A stretch of DNA of 64,000 nt from 21-14-0-10-47-8 sp966211795 (GCA_966211795.1 CBIHNW010000009.1:62001-126000); one strand, 5' to 3'; shown: positions 1 through 9,492, numbered from the stretch's first letter. Translations and numbers: made by a program. The notes: generated from the letters alone by a model not told the origin.

Positions 1-1
1 T

Positions 2-919
2 AGCCGGCAAGCGAAAACGGCGGCCCAGCCTCAGGATTACAAAAAACTTTTAAATGATGCCGTCCAGACATGTTCGACCAAATTATCATATTCGTATGCC
101 GCTTTTCCGACGCAAACGCAGTTGGATCAATTCCGAAATATCTTTCAGAATCTTCAAGGTGCCGCGCTAAAAATGGTCGGAGAAAAAAAGCAAATTTCAA
201 CGAAGGATTCGCTGAATGTCGATTTGCTGCTGCCACCACCTCGAGAAAAAGCCATCGATTCGTGGGCCGCGGCCCTGCAGGCAGCGGTGGCCGCATCCGA
301 TACTTCCGTCACTTTGCTGAAGAATTTTGATCTATCGGACTCTCAGAACTTGGAGGCGATGTTCATCGTGGCGGCATTTTTCAGCGATCACGAAATTTTC
401 GAAGATATTTTGGAATTCTGCGATCAAGCCAGTTTACCAGACCGTGACGATGCGACTTTGCGCGGGATGAATCTCATTCACCTGAGCTGGGCAACGGTCA
501 CGCATGTCCAGTACGGTGCCGGCGTAGCCGCCCATGAACTGGGCCACATCGTTTCGGGACAGTGGCCGGACCTGGTGCAGAAAGAAAAGAAATGTCTCCA
601 AGACAAGCAAGGCACGGACAAATACAGCGAAGAAGATTTTGCGGATCTTTTCTCTATCGAGCTCTTAAAAAGAATGGGCTTTCAAGTCGGCGGGATTCAG
701 GTTTCGGCCCAGTACGCGTGTTCCTTGTTGCCGCGCGATCAGCGGGGATGGAGCCCAGCCAGCATCAAGAACGAAAACGCCGAGGACACTCACTCGTCCG
801 GCTTTTACCGATTGATGGCGATATCAGGCATTCTGGAGACCAACACCAGTGCCTGCCAAGCTTTCCTGAGCCAAGCTCAGGAAAACCGGTTTCAAAATTA
901 TTGTCGTTGGGAAAAATAA
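2..919 (+). CDS. HExxH zinc metalloprotease-like protein (5' end outside window)
   Basis: The reading frame is open from the first bases of the window, so the start lies upstream and only the C-terminal ~305 residues are visible. The motif AAHELGHIVSG gives a zinc-binding HExxH. About 40 residues downstream the segment YSEEDFADLF offers an acidic residue that could be the third ligand, as in gluzincin families. A TTG at 122 could serve as an internal start, but the frame continues before it. The protein is cysteine-containing and may be secreted, but its N-terminus is not visible. The exact peptidase family is not recognised, and activity is inferred from the motif only. The gene stands alone, followed by about 785 bases without a clear gene. 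Confidence 0.7.
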   Translation, partial: SRQAKTAAQPQDYKKLLNDAVQTCSTKLSYSYAAFPTQTQLDQFRNIFQNLQGAALKMVGEKKQISTKDSLNVDLLLPPPREKAIDSWAAALQAAVAASDTSVTLLKNFDLSDSQNLEAMFIVAAFFSDHEIFEDILEFCDQASLPDRDDATLRGMNLIHLSWATVTHVQYGAGVAAHELGHIVSGQWPDLVQKEKKCLQDKQGTDKYSEEDFADLFSIELLKRMGFQVGGIQVSAQYACSLLPRDQRGWSPASIKNENAEDTHSSGFYRLMAISGILETNTSACQAFLSQAQENRFQNYCRWEK

Positions 920-1704
920 CTGATGGGCGATGCCGCAGTCAGGAGCGTTCGACGGCAGTCACCTATCTAACAGCCAGACAGCTCGTCAGAATAAGTGCGA
1001 ATATAAAGGACCTGACCATGATTGGCGTCTCCGCAATCCTCAAGGTGCAATCACCAGCGAGTCAGCCGATGGGCGATGGTCCTAACCCACAGCGAATTGA
1101 AATCATGAAGGCCATAGCCAAGGTTATGCCTAACTTTGTAGCCCTTATTCTTGGGCGACTTAAAAGTGCCGTCAAGGTTGTGACAATCTCGGTTGGATTC
1201 GTGACGGACAGGATTCCATGCGGCAGATGCAAAAAGTCAGTCGATACTTTTTGATTTCCGTCGGCATCAGTGAATGAAATTGAAACTCTGCTGATATCCT
1301 TGAATTTGGCAACTATAGTTGCCCTGGCATCAAAAATATAACACTGAAAAATTTTTTAAGACTCACTGGTTTTCCCTTTATGCATTCTTCAGAATACCTA
1401 TCAATTCCTAAGCCGGGGATTTTGCGATCGATAGCTCGCGATACGATCGTCAAACCGCTTCTAAAAGACGGTCGATTCAGTTGTGGTCCTGCAAAATGAA
1501 AATCGTTAGACTTCGTCAATCTCGTCCTCATGAAAAGCGTTGGCTGGCTGACCCTCGATAACAATCCTATGAGAGAATGCGAAACTCCCGAACCGCCCCA
1601 CGGGCTCGCAAATGACTGCACGCTTTCTCTCCACATGAAAACTCACCTTCATCAAAACTGGTTTTGAGGTGGGCGAGCGACTTTTTCCATGAAAGAATCA
1701 AATC
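920..1704. other. Gene-poor stretch, possibly with decayed coding remnants
   Basis: No convincing gene was found in these ~785 bases. Open frames occur on both strands, but none has a good ribosome-binding site with a recognisable product. On the minus strand around 1030-1320, fragments in one frame resemble the cysteine-plus-glycine starts of small secreted proteins (CQGNYSCQIQG, then CHNLDGTFKSP), but in-frame stops separate them. This could be a decayed gene or chance. No strong terminator hairpin is evident after the metalloprotease gene. Confidence 0.35.
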
Positions 1705-2184
1705 ATGAATCGTTTTTTAAAACCCAGTCAGGGCCAAGTGGATCCAAGTCAGTTCGCAGTCTTGCGTTTGCTCTTGCTGCTGTTATCTCATCGCAAAGGT
1801 GGTCTCAGCCGCATGGAGGCCAACTGGTTTGTACATGAAACAAGAAAGCACAATCTTTCAAAAGAGCAGCGAGATATCTTGCATGCTGATCTGGAAAAAC
1901 ATCCTTTGATCGATGCGATTTTCGAACAAGTTCAGGATCAAGATCTCGAGCCCATGTTTCGATTGCTCGGGCTGGGAACCAAAATCGATGGGAAAGTGAC
2001 GGGAGAAGAGAAAGCTTTTTTAACCGAGCTTCAGAATTTGACCAAGCTTCGCCAGCTCAACCCCAAGGAAGTGATCAATGCCTTTGTTGCAGATCACGTT
2101 CACCGACAGGAAGTGTGGCGTGAATTGAAGGCTCTGGGGGAAGCTCTCTCAAAACCTGCTCCCCGCTATCGGCGGTTTTTTTAG
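1705..2184 (+). CDS. TerB-like small protein, function unknown
   Basis: This is a 159-residue, predicted cytoplasmic and mostly helical protein. The stretch LRLLLLLLSHRKGGLSRMEANW near the start, and a later segment with DGKVTGEEKAFLTEL, recall the TerB/DUF533 fold, where a helix pair carries a DG-x-V/S-xxE signature. No signal peptide or catalytic motif is visible. The gene is single, converging with the minus-strand 5'-nucleotidase gene about 100 bases away. The start at 1705 is the first ATG of the frame, but no strong Shine-Dalgarno precedes it. The family assignment rests on pattern resemblance only. Confidence 0.6.
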   Translation: MNRFLKPSQGQVDPSQFAVLRLLLLLLSHRKGGLSRMEANWFVHETRKHNLSKEQRDILHADLEKHPLIDAIFEQVQDQDLEPMFRLLGLGTKIDGKVTGEEKAFLTELQNLTKLRQLNPKEVINAFVADHVHRQEVWRELKALGEALSKPAPRYRRFF

Positions 2185-2286
2185 GTGACAACGGTGAGGC
2201 CGTTCTTCGAACCGCTTTGAATCTTCAAGCACCCGAGGACAGGATTGTCCCCAAGGTTCGAATATCTTTTGATTTCAAGGCAGGTT

Positions 2287-3657
2287 TTAGAACTCGTGAC
2301 TGAGCGGACGTCGCGGAGCGCGGAAATACGTGCGCGGTGAGAGCTCGAGCAAGTCGGCAATCTTCGGCATGTAAACGCAGGCGTAGCGATCGACCTGGTA
2401 AGCGAAGTAGCTTTCTTCGTTTCCGGCACGCATCAGCTGTCCCCAGTGAGCATTGTAGGCTGATTGCTGAACCTTGATGTGACCGCTGATCTGACCATCG
2501 ACCTCTGAAATCTGTTTTTGCAAAGTATCGATGCGGTTTTCGTCGATGGTGCCGATCTTTTCGATCTTGCGGGTCATCAGATCCGTCAGCTCTTCTTCCA
2601 AAGGCTCTTTCTTCTTCATCAAAGTTTCGATTTCGAGAATGAGCTTTTCGTTCTTCTTGTTCATCTCGACTTCTTTTTCGAGCTCTTCGATCACCATGGC
2701 CGTGCGCCAGCCGCAATCTTTTTTCAACCGCAGAATATCGCCGTAAATATGGTCGCCGATGTAAAGAATCTCATCGCCTTCCAATTCTAGATCCTTGGTG
2801 AAGATCTCGGCGCAACCGCCCTGGTAAATTCCGGGAACCAATTTGTCCCAGTGATTGACCATGGTGCCGTTGGTGGGATCCACTTTCAAAAATTTCAAGT
2901 TGTCATAGAAGAAGCGCGGCTTTTGCGCCATCGTGATCACGATTTCGAAAAGCTCCGTCCACGATTTGCAATCTTTCAGAAACGGATTGATCGCGTAATC
3001 CAACAAAAGTTTGGTGTAAGCGAAATCCGAATTCGTCAGCACGAAGATTTTCTTGCCGTGACGCTTGTACTTTTCAAGACCCGCGACGACCTCGGGATCT
3101 TTGATGATGTATTTCGAAAGATCGTTCTTCACGACCTCTTTCAATGAGCCATCACGATGCGCTTCATCCAAAACGTACAACACGTCGTCGGCGATCTTGG
3201 CGAAATCCGGGTACAAAGCCGGATTGGCCTTTTTGAGCTCGATGATTTGCGCGATCAAAGTCGCCAGCGAAATCGAGAACGAGGTATCGACCGCCATGTA
3301 AGACGAATCGCTGAGATCGATGTACTTGGATTTATAAATCTTTTGCTGCGTCTTGAAATCCAATGGCGCCAAACCATGGGTGCTGGCGCGAATCGCCGAG
3401 TGGCGATTCAACTTCAGCAAATGGCCCTTCTCGCGATCGACGACCAAGCCACGAATGGCGAGATTGTAATCAAAATGCAAAGCACGAACGGCCTCGGGAT
3501 AATTTTTTCCTTTGACCAGCTTGTCTTTCATCACCGAGTGCGAAAGACGTTCGAACTCTTCGCTGTAATAGCGAATGAGGGTGTGGTCCATATCAAGGCC
3601 GATGTAACGAATCCTTTTCAGATTCAGCGTGCGATTAACGTAAACTTTTCCGTTCAT
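2287..3657 (-). CDS. HAD-superfamily cytosolic purine 5'-nucleotidase family protein
   Basis: This 456-residue protein belongs by pattern to the 5'-nucleotidase family that includes IMP/GMP-specific cN-II. HAD motif I is IGLDMDHTLIRY near residue 19, with the nucleophile and general acid in DMDHT. Motif II is FVLTNSDF and the last motif is ILYIGDHIYGDILRLKK. A charged, probably coiled-coil segment rich in E and K follows (roughly residues 305-375). The expected reaction is hydrolysis of purine nucleoside monophosphates in the cytoplasm. The gene lies 8 bases downstream of the rhodanese gene on the same strand, so the two are probably co-transcribed. The ATG at 3657 is chosen because the HAD motif follows at the usual short distance. 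Confidence 0.85.
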   Translation of the reverse strand: MNGKVYVNRTLNLKRIRYIGLDMDHTLIRYYSEEFERLSHSVMKDKLVKGKNYPEAVRALHFDYNLAIRGLVVDREKGHLLKLNRHSAIRASTHGLAPLDFKTQQKIYKSKYIDLSDSSYMAVDTSFSISLATLIAQIIELKKANPALYPDFAKIADDVLYVLDEAHRDGSLKEVVKNDLSKYIIKDPEVVAGLEKYKRHGKKIFVLTNSDFAYTKLLLDYAINPFLKDCKSWTELFEIVITMAQKPRFFYDNLKFLKVDPTNGTMVNHWDKLVPGIYQGGCAEIFTKDLELEGDEILYIGDHIYGDILRLKKDCGWRTAMVIEELEKEVEMNKKNEKLILEIETLMKKKEPLEEELTDLMTRKIEKIGTIDENRIDTLQKQISEVDGQISGHIKVQQSAYNAHWGQLMRAGNEESYFAYQVDRYACVYMPKIADLLELSPRTYFRAPRRPLSHEF

Positions 3658-3665
3658 TTTTTTTC

Positions 3666-4088
3666 TTATTCTTCTTCAGCTTCGGTCTGCAAATGAAGCT
3701 CGTTCCAGAGGATCATGCCACCTTTGAGGTTGTAGACATTCTTAAATCCATGTTCGATGGCAAAAGCTGCGGCCTTAGCTGAGCGGCTACCGCTTCGGCA
3801 GACGAACACGACGGTTCGATCTTGCGGAATTTGAGACATGTTCTCTGGCAAAGTATCCAATGCGATCAATGTTGATCCCGGAATGTGACCAAGATCACCT
3901 TGGTACTCTTCGGGTTGACGAACATCAATCAAGACGACTTGGTCTTTTTTCTGCGACAATTCACGGGGATCAATGTCTTGAACGCCGTGGTAATAGAGAT
4001 TGTCTTCTTGTGTTTCAAATTGCACAAATTTTCCGGACATAGATTCACCTTCTAACTTTCTGTTTTGGGGTGATTTTGTTTCCATCAT
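3666..4088 (-). CDS. Rhodanese-domain protein
   Basis: This is a single-domain rhodanese of about 140 residues. Its active-site loop CRSGSRS carries the persulfide-forming cysteine and is preceded by VVLIDVRQPEEY, typical of GlpE/PspE-like sulfurtransferases. The start at 4088 is supported by AAGGAG six bases upstream. A second possible start at 4040 also has an AAGGTG site and would give 124 residues beginning just before the conserved domain. No signal peptide is visible, so it is probably cytoplasmic. It lies upstream of the 5'-nucleotidase gene and diverges from the helicase gene across ~125 bases that must contain both promoters. The sulfur donor and acceptor are unknown. Confidence 0.85.
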   Translation of the reverse strand: MMETKSPQNRKLEGESMSGKFVQFETQEDNLYYHGVQDIDPRELSQKKDQVVLIDVRQPEEYQGDLGHIPGSTLIALDTLPENMSQIPQDRTVVFVCRSGSRSAKAAAFAIEHGFKNVYNLKGGMILWNELHLQTEAEEE

Positions 4089-4213
4089 AAAGCGCTCCTT
4101 CGCGTAAGGTATTGAGATATACCACAAAATCGTCTCGGCCACGTTTGCCATTGCTTCGTGTCATAGAAGGATTCTGGCTCTCATTCTTCAGATCGAGTAA
4201 ATTGAACGCCCTG

Positions 4214-5515
4214 ATGACGAAAAAGAAAACTCCGAAAACGGACACCGCAACTGACGCAACGCAAGTCGAGATGGACAGTCTCGATGTCGAGCAAAAGATC
4301 GCCTACGACGTTTTGCAAAGCGGAGAAAACGTCTTCGTCACCGGCGGAGCGGGTAGCGGTAAGAGCTATCTGATTCGCCACTTCATGAAAAGTTTAGACA
4401 GCAAAACAATGCCGATTTTAGCGAGCACCGGCGCCGCCGCTGTTCTCTTGGGCGGTCGAACTTTTCACAGCTTCTTTGGTCTCGGCATCATGGAGGGCGG
4501 TCCGCAGGAAACTTACCACCGCGTGAAAGAAGACGCCAAGCTTATGAAACGTCTCAGTCAGGTTGAAGGCGTGATCATCGACGAAATTTCGATGATTCCG
4601 GCCTCGGCCCTTGAGGTCGCCGAGAATCTAGCTCGTCACGCGCGCCAGTCTTCACTTCCCTGGGGCGGCATGCGCGTGATCGTGGTCGGCGATTTTGCGC
4701 AGCTTCCACCGGTCACGCGAAACGGGCAGAAGCGGGATTGGGCCTTTCAATCTTCGACGTGGGAGCAAAGCGGTTTTCAAATCGTACAGCTCACGAAAAA
4801 CCAAAGAACCTACGACCAGCATTTTCTGGATGTGCTGAATGATGTCCGCCATGGTCGGGTGTCTCCCTTCGTGAAAGAGTACTTGGATCTGAAAATCCGT
4901 GAGCACGATGAAGAAGACGAAACGACTCGCCTGTTCCCGCGGCGAGACCAATCCGAATTTTTCAATCAAAAGAAGCTCGCGCAAATTCCTGCGGAAGAAG
5001 TGAAAATTCCGTCGATCTATCTCGGCGAAGACAAGCTTGTCGAAGCCTTGAAAAAAAATTCGCCCATTCCAGGAGAACTGATTTTGAAAGTCGGCTGTCG
5101 GGTGTTGTTTGTGCAAAATGATCCAAACAAGCGTTGGGTGAACGGCACCAAGGGCACGGTTGTGGAAATCACGCCGGATAAGATCACGGTCGAAAAAGAC
5201 ACCTGGAGACACGTGACCGTCGAGAAAACCCAGTTTTCATTGCAGAACGCCGAAGGCCGCACCATGGCGTCCGTCATCAATTTTCCGCTTACTTTGGCAT
5301 ATGCCACAACCATCCATAAATCACAGGGCGCGACCTTGGATGAAATCTGGGTGGACCTGTCTCGGTTATGGGAGCCAGGCCATGCCTACGTCGCCCTGAG
5401 CCGCCTGCGCACCGGAGATGGCCTGAAATTGCTGGGCTGGAGCCCGCGTTCGGTCATCACTGATCCCGCAGTGAACAGCTTCTACCAAAATCTGCACAGT
5501 CTGACGCGTGTTTAA
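4214..5515 (+). CDS. PIF1-like superfamily 1B DNA helicase
   Basis: This ATP-dependent DNA helicase of the PIF1/RecD2-like group has about 433 residues from the ATG at 4214. A TTG at 4112 could extend it, but the added sequence overlaps the divergent promoter region. Walker A is VTGGAGSGKS, Walker B is VIIDEISM, the Q-P-containing motif is GDFAQLPPV, and the C-terminal helicase motifs are AYATTIHKSQGATLDE and YVALSRLRTGDGL. The gene is not in an obvious operon. PIF1-type enzymes unwind 5' to 3' and often act on G-quadruplexes or stalled forks. The specific role here is inferred from family only. Confidence 0.9.
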   Translation: MTKKKTPKTDTATDATQVEMDSLDVEQKIAYDVLQSGENVFVTGGAGSGKSYLIRHFMKSLDSKTMPILASTGAAAVLLGGRTFHSFFGLGIMEGGPQETYHRVKEDAKLMKRLSQVEGVIIDEISMIPASALEVAENLARHARQSSLPWGGMRVIVVGDFAQLPPVTRNGQKRDWAFQSSTWEQSGFQIVQLTKNQRTYDQHFLDVLNDVRHGRVSPFVKEYLDLKIREHDEEDETTRLFPRRDQSEFFNQKKLAQIPAEEVKIPSIYLGEDKLVEALKKNSPIPGELILKVGCRVLFVQNDPNKRWVNGTKGTVVEITPDKITVEKDTWRHVTVEKTQFSLQNAEGRTMASVINFPLTLAYATTIHKSQGATLDEIWVDLSRLWEPGHAYVALSRLRTGDGLKLLGWSPRSVITDPAVNSFYQNLHSLTRV

Positions 5516-5590
5516 ATAAAGCTTCAATTCATTCGAATTTCACTCTGAAAACTGCTAAATTGTGTGCTCTCAAAATGGAGGCTTTTCAGC

Positions 5591-6673
5591 ATGTCAGGAT
5601 CTTCTCATAATTCCAACAGTCCGGTCCCTGAATCCGTGTCGAACCCTGTCGGCTTGAACGGTGTCGAATTCGTCGAGTATTCCGGAACCGACGCCAAATA
5701 TTTCGAAACTCTTTTCACCAAATGGGGCTTCAAAGAAATCGGCAACGTGGCCGGAAAACAGATCAAGCTGTTCCGACAAAACGATATCAACTTTATTCTC
5801 AATACCGAGCCGGGAACTTTCGCCGTTGATTTTGCGAAATCTCACGGTCCTTCGATTTCTTCGACCGGCTTTCGTGTGAAGGATGCGCAGAAGGCTTTTG
5901 AAATTTCTGTGTCCCGTGGCGCGAAACCCTACAAGGGCACAGATGCGGAAAAAGGTGCGACACCTTTCCCGGCGGTTTACGGAATCGGTGATTCTCTGAT
6001 TTTCTTCATGGACGCGACCAATACCAAGCAATTGTACGAACAGATTTTCAAGGTGAAACCTGAAAATGCGGTTCACAAGGGCATGGGCTTTACGATCGTC
6101 GATCACTTTACGAACAATGTGCCCAAAGGCGAAATGCAGAAGTGGTGCGATTTCTATCACAAGGTTTTCAATTTCCGCGAGACCCTGTATTTCGATATCA
6201 AGGGAAAATCGACGGGCTTGATTTCCAAAGTCATGCGCTCGCCGGACGGATTGTTCGCGATCCCGATCAACGAACCTTCCGATGGCAAATCTCAGATTCA
6301 AGAATATCTGGATGAATACAAGGGCTCGGGCATTCAGCACTTGGCTTTGCTGACACCGAATATCGTCGACACGCTCGAAGCTTTGAAAAATTCTCAGCTC
6401 GAATTCCTGTCACCTCCGCCTGAGACCTATTACAAAATGCTTCGGGATCGTTTGCCGATGGTGACCGAAGATTTGGATCGTTTGAGAAAGAACGCGATCC
6501 TGGTCGATGGTGATCACGAAGGTTACCTGCTGCAGATCTTTTCAAAAAATATCATCGGGCCTATTTTCTTCGAAGTGATTCAGCGCAAAGGCCACGACGG
6601 TTTTGGAAATGGAAATTTCCAGGCTCTGTTCGACGCCATCGAGCAAGATCAACGCGAAAGAGGGTATCTCTAA
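5591..6673 (+). CDS. hpd: 4-hydroxyphenylpyruvate dioxygenase
   Basis: This enzyme converts 4-hydroxyphenylpyruvate to homogentisate in tyrosine degradation. The start at 5591 has TGGAGG nine bases upstream and gives 360 residues, the usual bacterial length. The three iron ligands of the vicinal-oxygen-chelate fold are visible: His172 in TIVDHFTNNV, His250 in GIQHLALL and Glu328 in FFEVIQRKG. The C-terminal signature GFGNGNFQALFDAIE is typical of the family. The stop codon directly abuts the ATG of the homogentisate dioxygenase gene, so the two are translationally linked. The upstream enzyme (phenylalanine hydroxylase) lies about 9 kb away. The next enzymes after homogentisate dioxygenase are not in the window. 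Confidence 0.97.
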   Translation: MSGSSHNSNSPVPESVSNPVGLNGVEFVEYSGTDAKYFETLFTKWGFKEIGNVAGKQIKLFRQNDINFILNTEPGTFAVDFAKSHGPSISSTGFRVKDAQKAFEISVSRGAKPYKGTDAEKGATPFPAVYGIGDSLIFFMDATNTKQLYEQIFKVKPENAVHKGMGFTIVDHFTNNVPKGEMQKWCDFYHKVFNFRETLYFDIKGKSTGLISKVMRSPDGLFAIPINEPSDGKSQIQEYLDEYKGSGIQHLALLTPNIVDTLEALKNSQLEFLSPPPETYYKMLRDRLPMVTEDLDRLRKNAILVDGDHEGYLLQIFSKNIIGPIFFEVIQRKGHDGFGNGNFQALFDAIEQDQRERGYL

Positions 6674-7780
6674 ATGCATCAGTACAACCAAGGGAAATAC
6701 ACGACCCAAGGACACAAAGGCATTCCGGAAGGACACTTTGAAGAAGAGCAAGGACGAAAGGGATTTTTCGGTCCGGTCTCTCATTTGATCAAGCCAAAGC
6801 CCAGCACTCGATGGACCAACATCGAAGGTCCTTTGAAGCCGCACCTGTTCGACGCGATCAATATGGCGAAGACGCCCGGCAAGTGGCAGCGCATGCTATT
6901 CAACTCGGACGTCGAGATTTTCATGTATTGGGATTTGAAGACGAACGGCACCGCGACCAAAGCCGTTCGCAATGCGGACGGGGATACTTTGTATTTCTGT
7001 CATCAAGGCTCGGGCAAAGTTTTGACCGAGTACGGCTTGCTGGAATTTCGCAAAGGCTCTTACGTCAACATTCCAAAATGCATCACGCACAGTTTTCATT
7101 TCAATGAAGACAGCACGTTCCTGGTGATCGAATCGCGCAGCAGTTTTTTCCGCGAGCCCGATCGAGGCATGGTGGGACGAAATGCTTTTTATGATTCGGC
7201 GGCTTTCGGAAAGCCGGATTTGGATCGCTTGCATGCCTTCATGCAGGAAACCAAAACCGACATTCGTGAAATCGTGGTGAAGCGATGGAACACGGAAACG
7301 AAATTCTCTTACGGCGAAAACGTTTACGACACTGTCGGCTGGAAGGGTGATTTCTTTCCGGTGACTTTGCACGTGGATGATTTGATGCCGCTGGTGAGCG
7401 CGCGCGTGCACCTGCCGCCATCGGCGCACACGACTTTCGTGGCCAATGGTTTCGTGGTTTGCACGTTCTTGCCTCGACCGCTCGAACAGGATGCCGACGC
7501 CTTGAAAGTTCCGTTCTATCATCAGAACATCGATTACGATGAAGTGCTGTTCTATCACGACGGAAATTTCTTCAGTCGAGATAATCTGCACGCGGGGATG
7601 ATCACTTTGCATCCGGCCGGATTTCCGCACGGGCCTCACCCCAAAGCGGTGAAGAATATCGGAACGAAGACTCACACGGACGAATACGCCGTGATGGTGG
7701 ATTCGTGGCAGACACTGCAGGTCGATCCTTTGCTGGAGAAAACCGAAGTGAAAGAATACTGGCAAAGCTGGATGAAATGA
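6674..7780 (+). CDS. hmgA: Homogentisate 1,2-dioxygenase
   Basis: This ring-cleaving iron dioxygenase turns homogentisate into maleylacetoacetate. At 368 residues it is shorter than the ~430-445-residue eukaryotic and pseudomonad forms, as in a compact bacterial branch. The conserved C-terminal metal region is intact: His283 in FYHQN, His313 and His319 in HPAGFPHGPH, with spacing equal to the human 335/365/371 histidines. Nearby acidic residues (IDYDE) can supply the carboxylate ligand. The ATG follows the hpd stop without a gap, with AGAGGG upstream. The 3' end overlaps the likely ribD start by four bases (ATGA). Confidence 0.95.
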   Translation: MHQYNQGKYTTQGHKGIPEGHFEEEQGRKGFFGPVSHLIKPKPSTRWTNIEGPLKPHLFDAINMAKTPGKWQRMLFNSDVEIFMYWDLKTNGTATKAVRNADGDTLYFCHQGSGKVLTEYGLLEFRKGSYVNIPKCITHSFHFNEDSTFLVIESRSSFFREPDRGMVGRNAFYDSAAFGKPDLDRLHAFMQETKTDIREIVVKRWNTETKFSYGENVYDTVGWKGDFFPVTLHVDDLMPLVSARVHLPPSAHTTFVANGFVVCTFLPRPLEQDADALKVPFYHQNIDYDEVLFYHDGNFFSRDNLHAGMITLHPAGFPHGPHPKAVKNIGTKTHTDEYAVMVDSWQTLQVDPLLEKTEVKEYWQSWMK

Positions 7781-8967
7781 TTCCTGCTCTTTTTTTTCCG
7801 CAGCGCCTGCAATCCCGATGGATTCAGCAGGGGCTGCTGGTTTCGGAACCTGAACACCTGCAACCCATGACCGACGAGCAAGCGATGAAGCTTGCCATCC
7901 AGGAAGCCTATAAAGGCTTGGGTGCCGTCAGTCCCAATCCTTTGGTGGGTTGCGTGATTCTGGATGCGAAAGACCGCTTCCTGGCAAAGGGCTATCATGC
8001 CCGCGTTGGTCAGGCTCATGCCGAGATCAACGCCCTCAAAGGCCTGGACAGCGAGGCTCTTCAAGATGCCAAAGTTTTTGTGACGTTGGAACCTTGCGCG
8101 CACGAGGGGCGAACACCGTCTTGCGCGAAAGCTTTGGCGCGACTGCCGCTCAGAGAAGTGATCTTTGGTCTCGTCGATCCGAATCCTTTGGTCGCCGGCC
8201 AGGGTGCTGCGATCATCCGTCAGGCCGGAATCAAAGCGCGTGAATACGGCGCAATGAAGACCGAGCTCGAGCAAGTGTGCGAACATTTCTTGTGGAACTT
8301 TCGCGAGAAGAAAGTTTTTCTCTCGGCCAAAGTGGCCAGTTCTCTGGATGGCCAATTGGCGTTGTCCACTGGTGAAAGCAAATGGATCACCGACGAAACA
8401 TCTCGCGAGATTGCGCATGTTTTACGGGCCGCTCACGATGCGATTTTGGTGGGTGCGAACACGGTGCTGACTGACGATCCATCCTTGGACATTCGGGTTG
8501 AAGCTTTTAAGAATAAAAAACTGAAGGTGTTGATTCTGGATTCGGATGCTCTGTGTTTGTCCCGCGCCGATCAATTGAAGCTCGCGAAAATCCATAACCC
8601 GGCGGATGTTTATTTTGTGATCTCTGATCAGATCTCTTCGCCGCCCAATCCTTGGGGTGCGAACGTCATTGGGCTCCCGGCCAAAGGTCTAGGTTTGGAC
8701 CTGGATTTGCTATTAACGAAGCTATGGAAGCTGGGGCTGCGATCGGTGCTTGTTGAAGGCGGTGCGCATGTGCTCAGCTCAATTATAAGTGAGAAGAAGG
8801 CTCAGCGGCTGTATCTTTTTCAGGCGCCAATGATCCTAGGGGCCAAGAGTGGCAAGGCATGGACAGAACAGGTTAGTATCGGATCTATGAGCGAGCGGAT
8901 TGCTTTGGCAAACCAACAATACATCTCACTGGATAAAGACTTTTTGGTAACAGGAAAATTGAACTGA
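7777..8967 (+). CDS. ribD: Bifunctional riboflavin deaminase/reductase RibD
   Basis: RibD performs the second and third steps of riboflavin synthesis: deamination of the pyrimidine and NADPH-dependent reduction of the ribosyl chain. The N-terminal deaminase has the zinc motifs HAEINAL and PCAHEGRTPSC. The C-terminal reductase has VASSLDGQLAL, ILVGANTVLTDDP and VLVEGGAHV. The ATG at 7777 overlaps the hmgA stop, suggesting coupling. A second ATG at 7867 matches the usual family N-terminus (MTDEQAMKLA) more closely, so the first 30 residues are uncertain; neither start has a strong ribosome-binding site. Placement in a tyrosine-catabolism operon, away from other rib genes, is unusual. Confidence 0.93.
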   Translation: MIPALFFPQRLQSRWIQQGLLVSEPEHLQPMTDEQAMKLAIQEAYKGLGAVSPNPLVGCVILDAKDRFLAKGYHARVGQAHAEINALKGLDSEALQDAKVFVTLEPCAHEGRTPSCAKALARLPLREVIFGLVDPNPLVAGQGAAIIRQAGIKAREYGAMKTELEQVCEHFLWNFREKKVFLSAKVASSLDGQLALSTGESKWITDETSREIAHVLRAAHDAILVGANTVLTDDPSLDIRVEAFKNKKLKVLILDSDALCLSRADQLKLAKIHNPADVYFVISDQISSPPNPWGANVIGLPAKGLGLDLDLLLTKLWKLGLRSVLVEGGAHVLSSIISEKKAQRLYLFQAPMILGAKSGKAWTEQVSIGSMSERIALANQQYISLDKDFLVTGKLN

Positions 8968-9425
8968 TGACCGCTTCGGCCTCACGTAAGAAAAAAATAA
9001 AATCACATGGCTTTGTTGAAGGTTTAAAGACCGAATGGAATCTTTTTTGGGAAACCATTCTGGGTGACGAACCTGAAGCGGACGCCGACAAATCCGCCGA
9101 AAACGCGATCAAAGATCCATTCATCACCGGAAAATTGGAAACCTTGAGCCTTGAACAGATCAAGGCCATCACCAAAGCTTTGTCTAGCGATCGGCGTAAA
9201 CTGAACCAGCGCATGGAACTCTTGAATCGCGAGATCGAAGAAAATTCGCAGCGTCTGGAAAGCTTGAAGCTGGTTGGCGGCGAACCCGAAGAGACGGTCA
9301 AAAAAATCAATGAATTGAACGATATCGGCCAAACCTTGTCCGAGCAGCTCAATCGTATCAACGAGCGCCTGAAAATCGCGCGATCCCGCGAAGACAAAAT
9401 CAAAAAAGCGGCCCGCGAGCTTTAG
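8967..9425 (+). CDS. Coiled-coil protein of unknown function
   Basis: This is a 152-residue charged protein whose ATG shares one base with the ribD stop codon, so it is the last gene of the hpd-hmgA-ribD operon. Residues ~60-150 show long runs of heptad-like E/K/L/I pattern (LSLEQIKAITKAL, then INELNDIGQTLSEQLNRI), consistent with a long coiled coil. The first 15 residues are basic (RKKKIKSHG). No signal peptide, membrane segment or catalytic motif is visible. I do not recognise a family, and no function is proposed beyond a structural or scaffolding possibility. Confidence 0.75.
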   Translation: MTASASRKKKIKSHGFVEGLKTEWNLFWETILGDEPEADADKSAENAIKDPFITGKLETLSLEQIKAITKALSSDRRKLNQRMELLNREIEENSQRLESLKLVGGEPEETVKKINELNDIGQTLSEQLNRINERLKIARSREDKIKKAAREL

Positions 9426-9492
9426 AGCGCCATTCGCCCGAGCGAGTGGTTTTCATTTCACATTTCACGATTCAAACTTGGTTCCTTCGAAT

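Noticed and set aside
1313..1636. 107-codon minus-strand frame
   Set aside because: No ribosome-binding site, no domain pattern, and composition like random frames.
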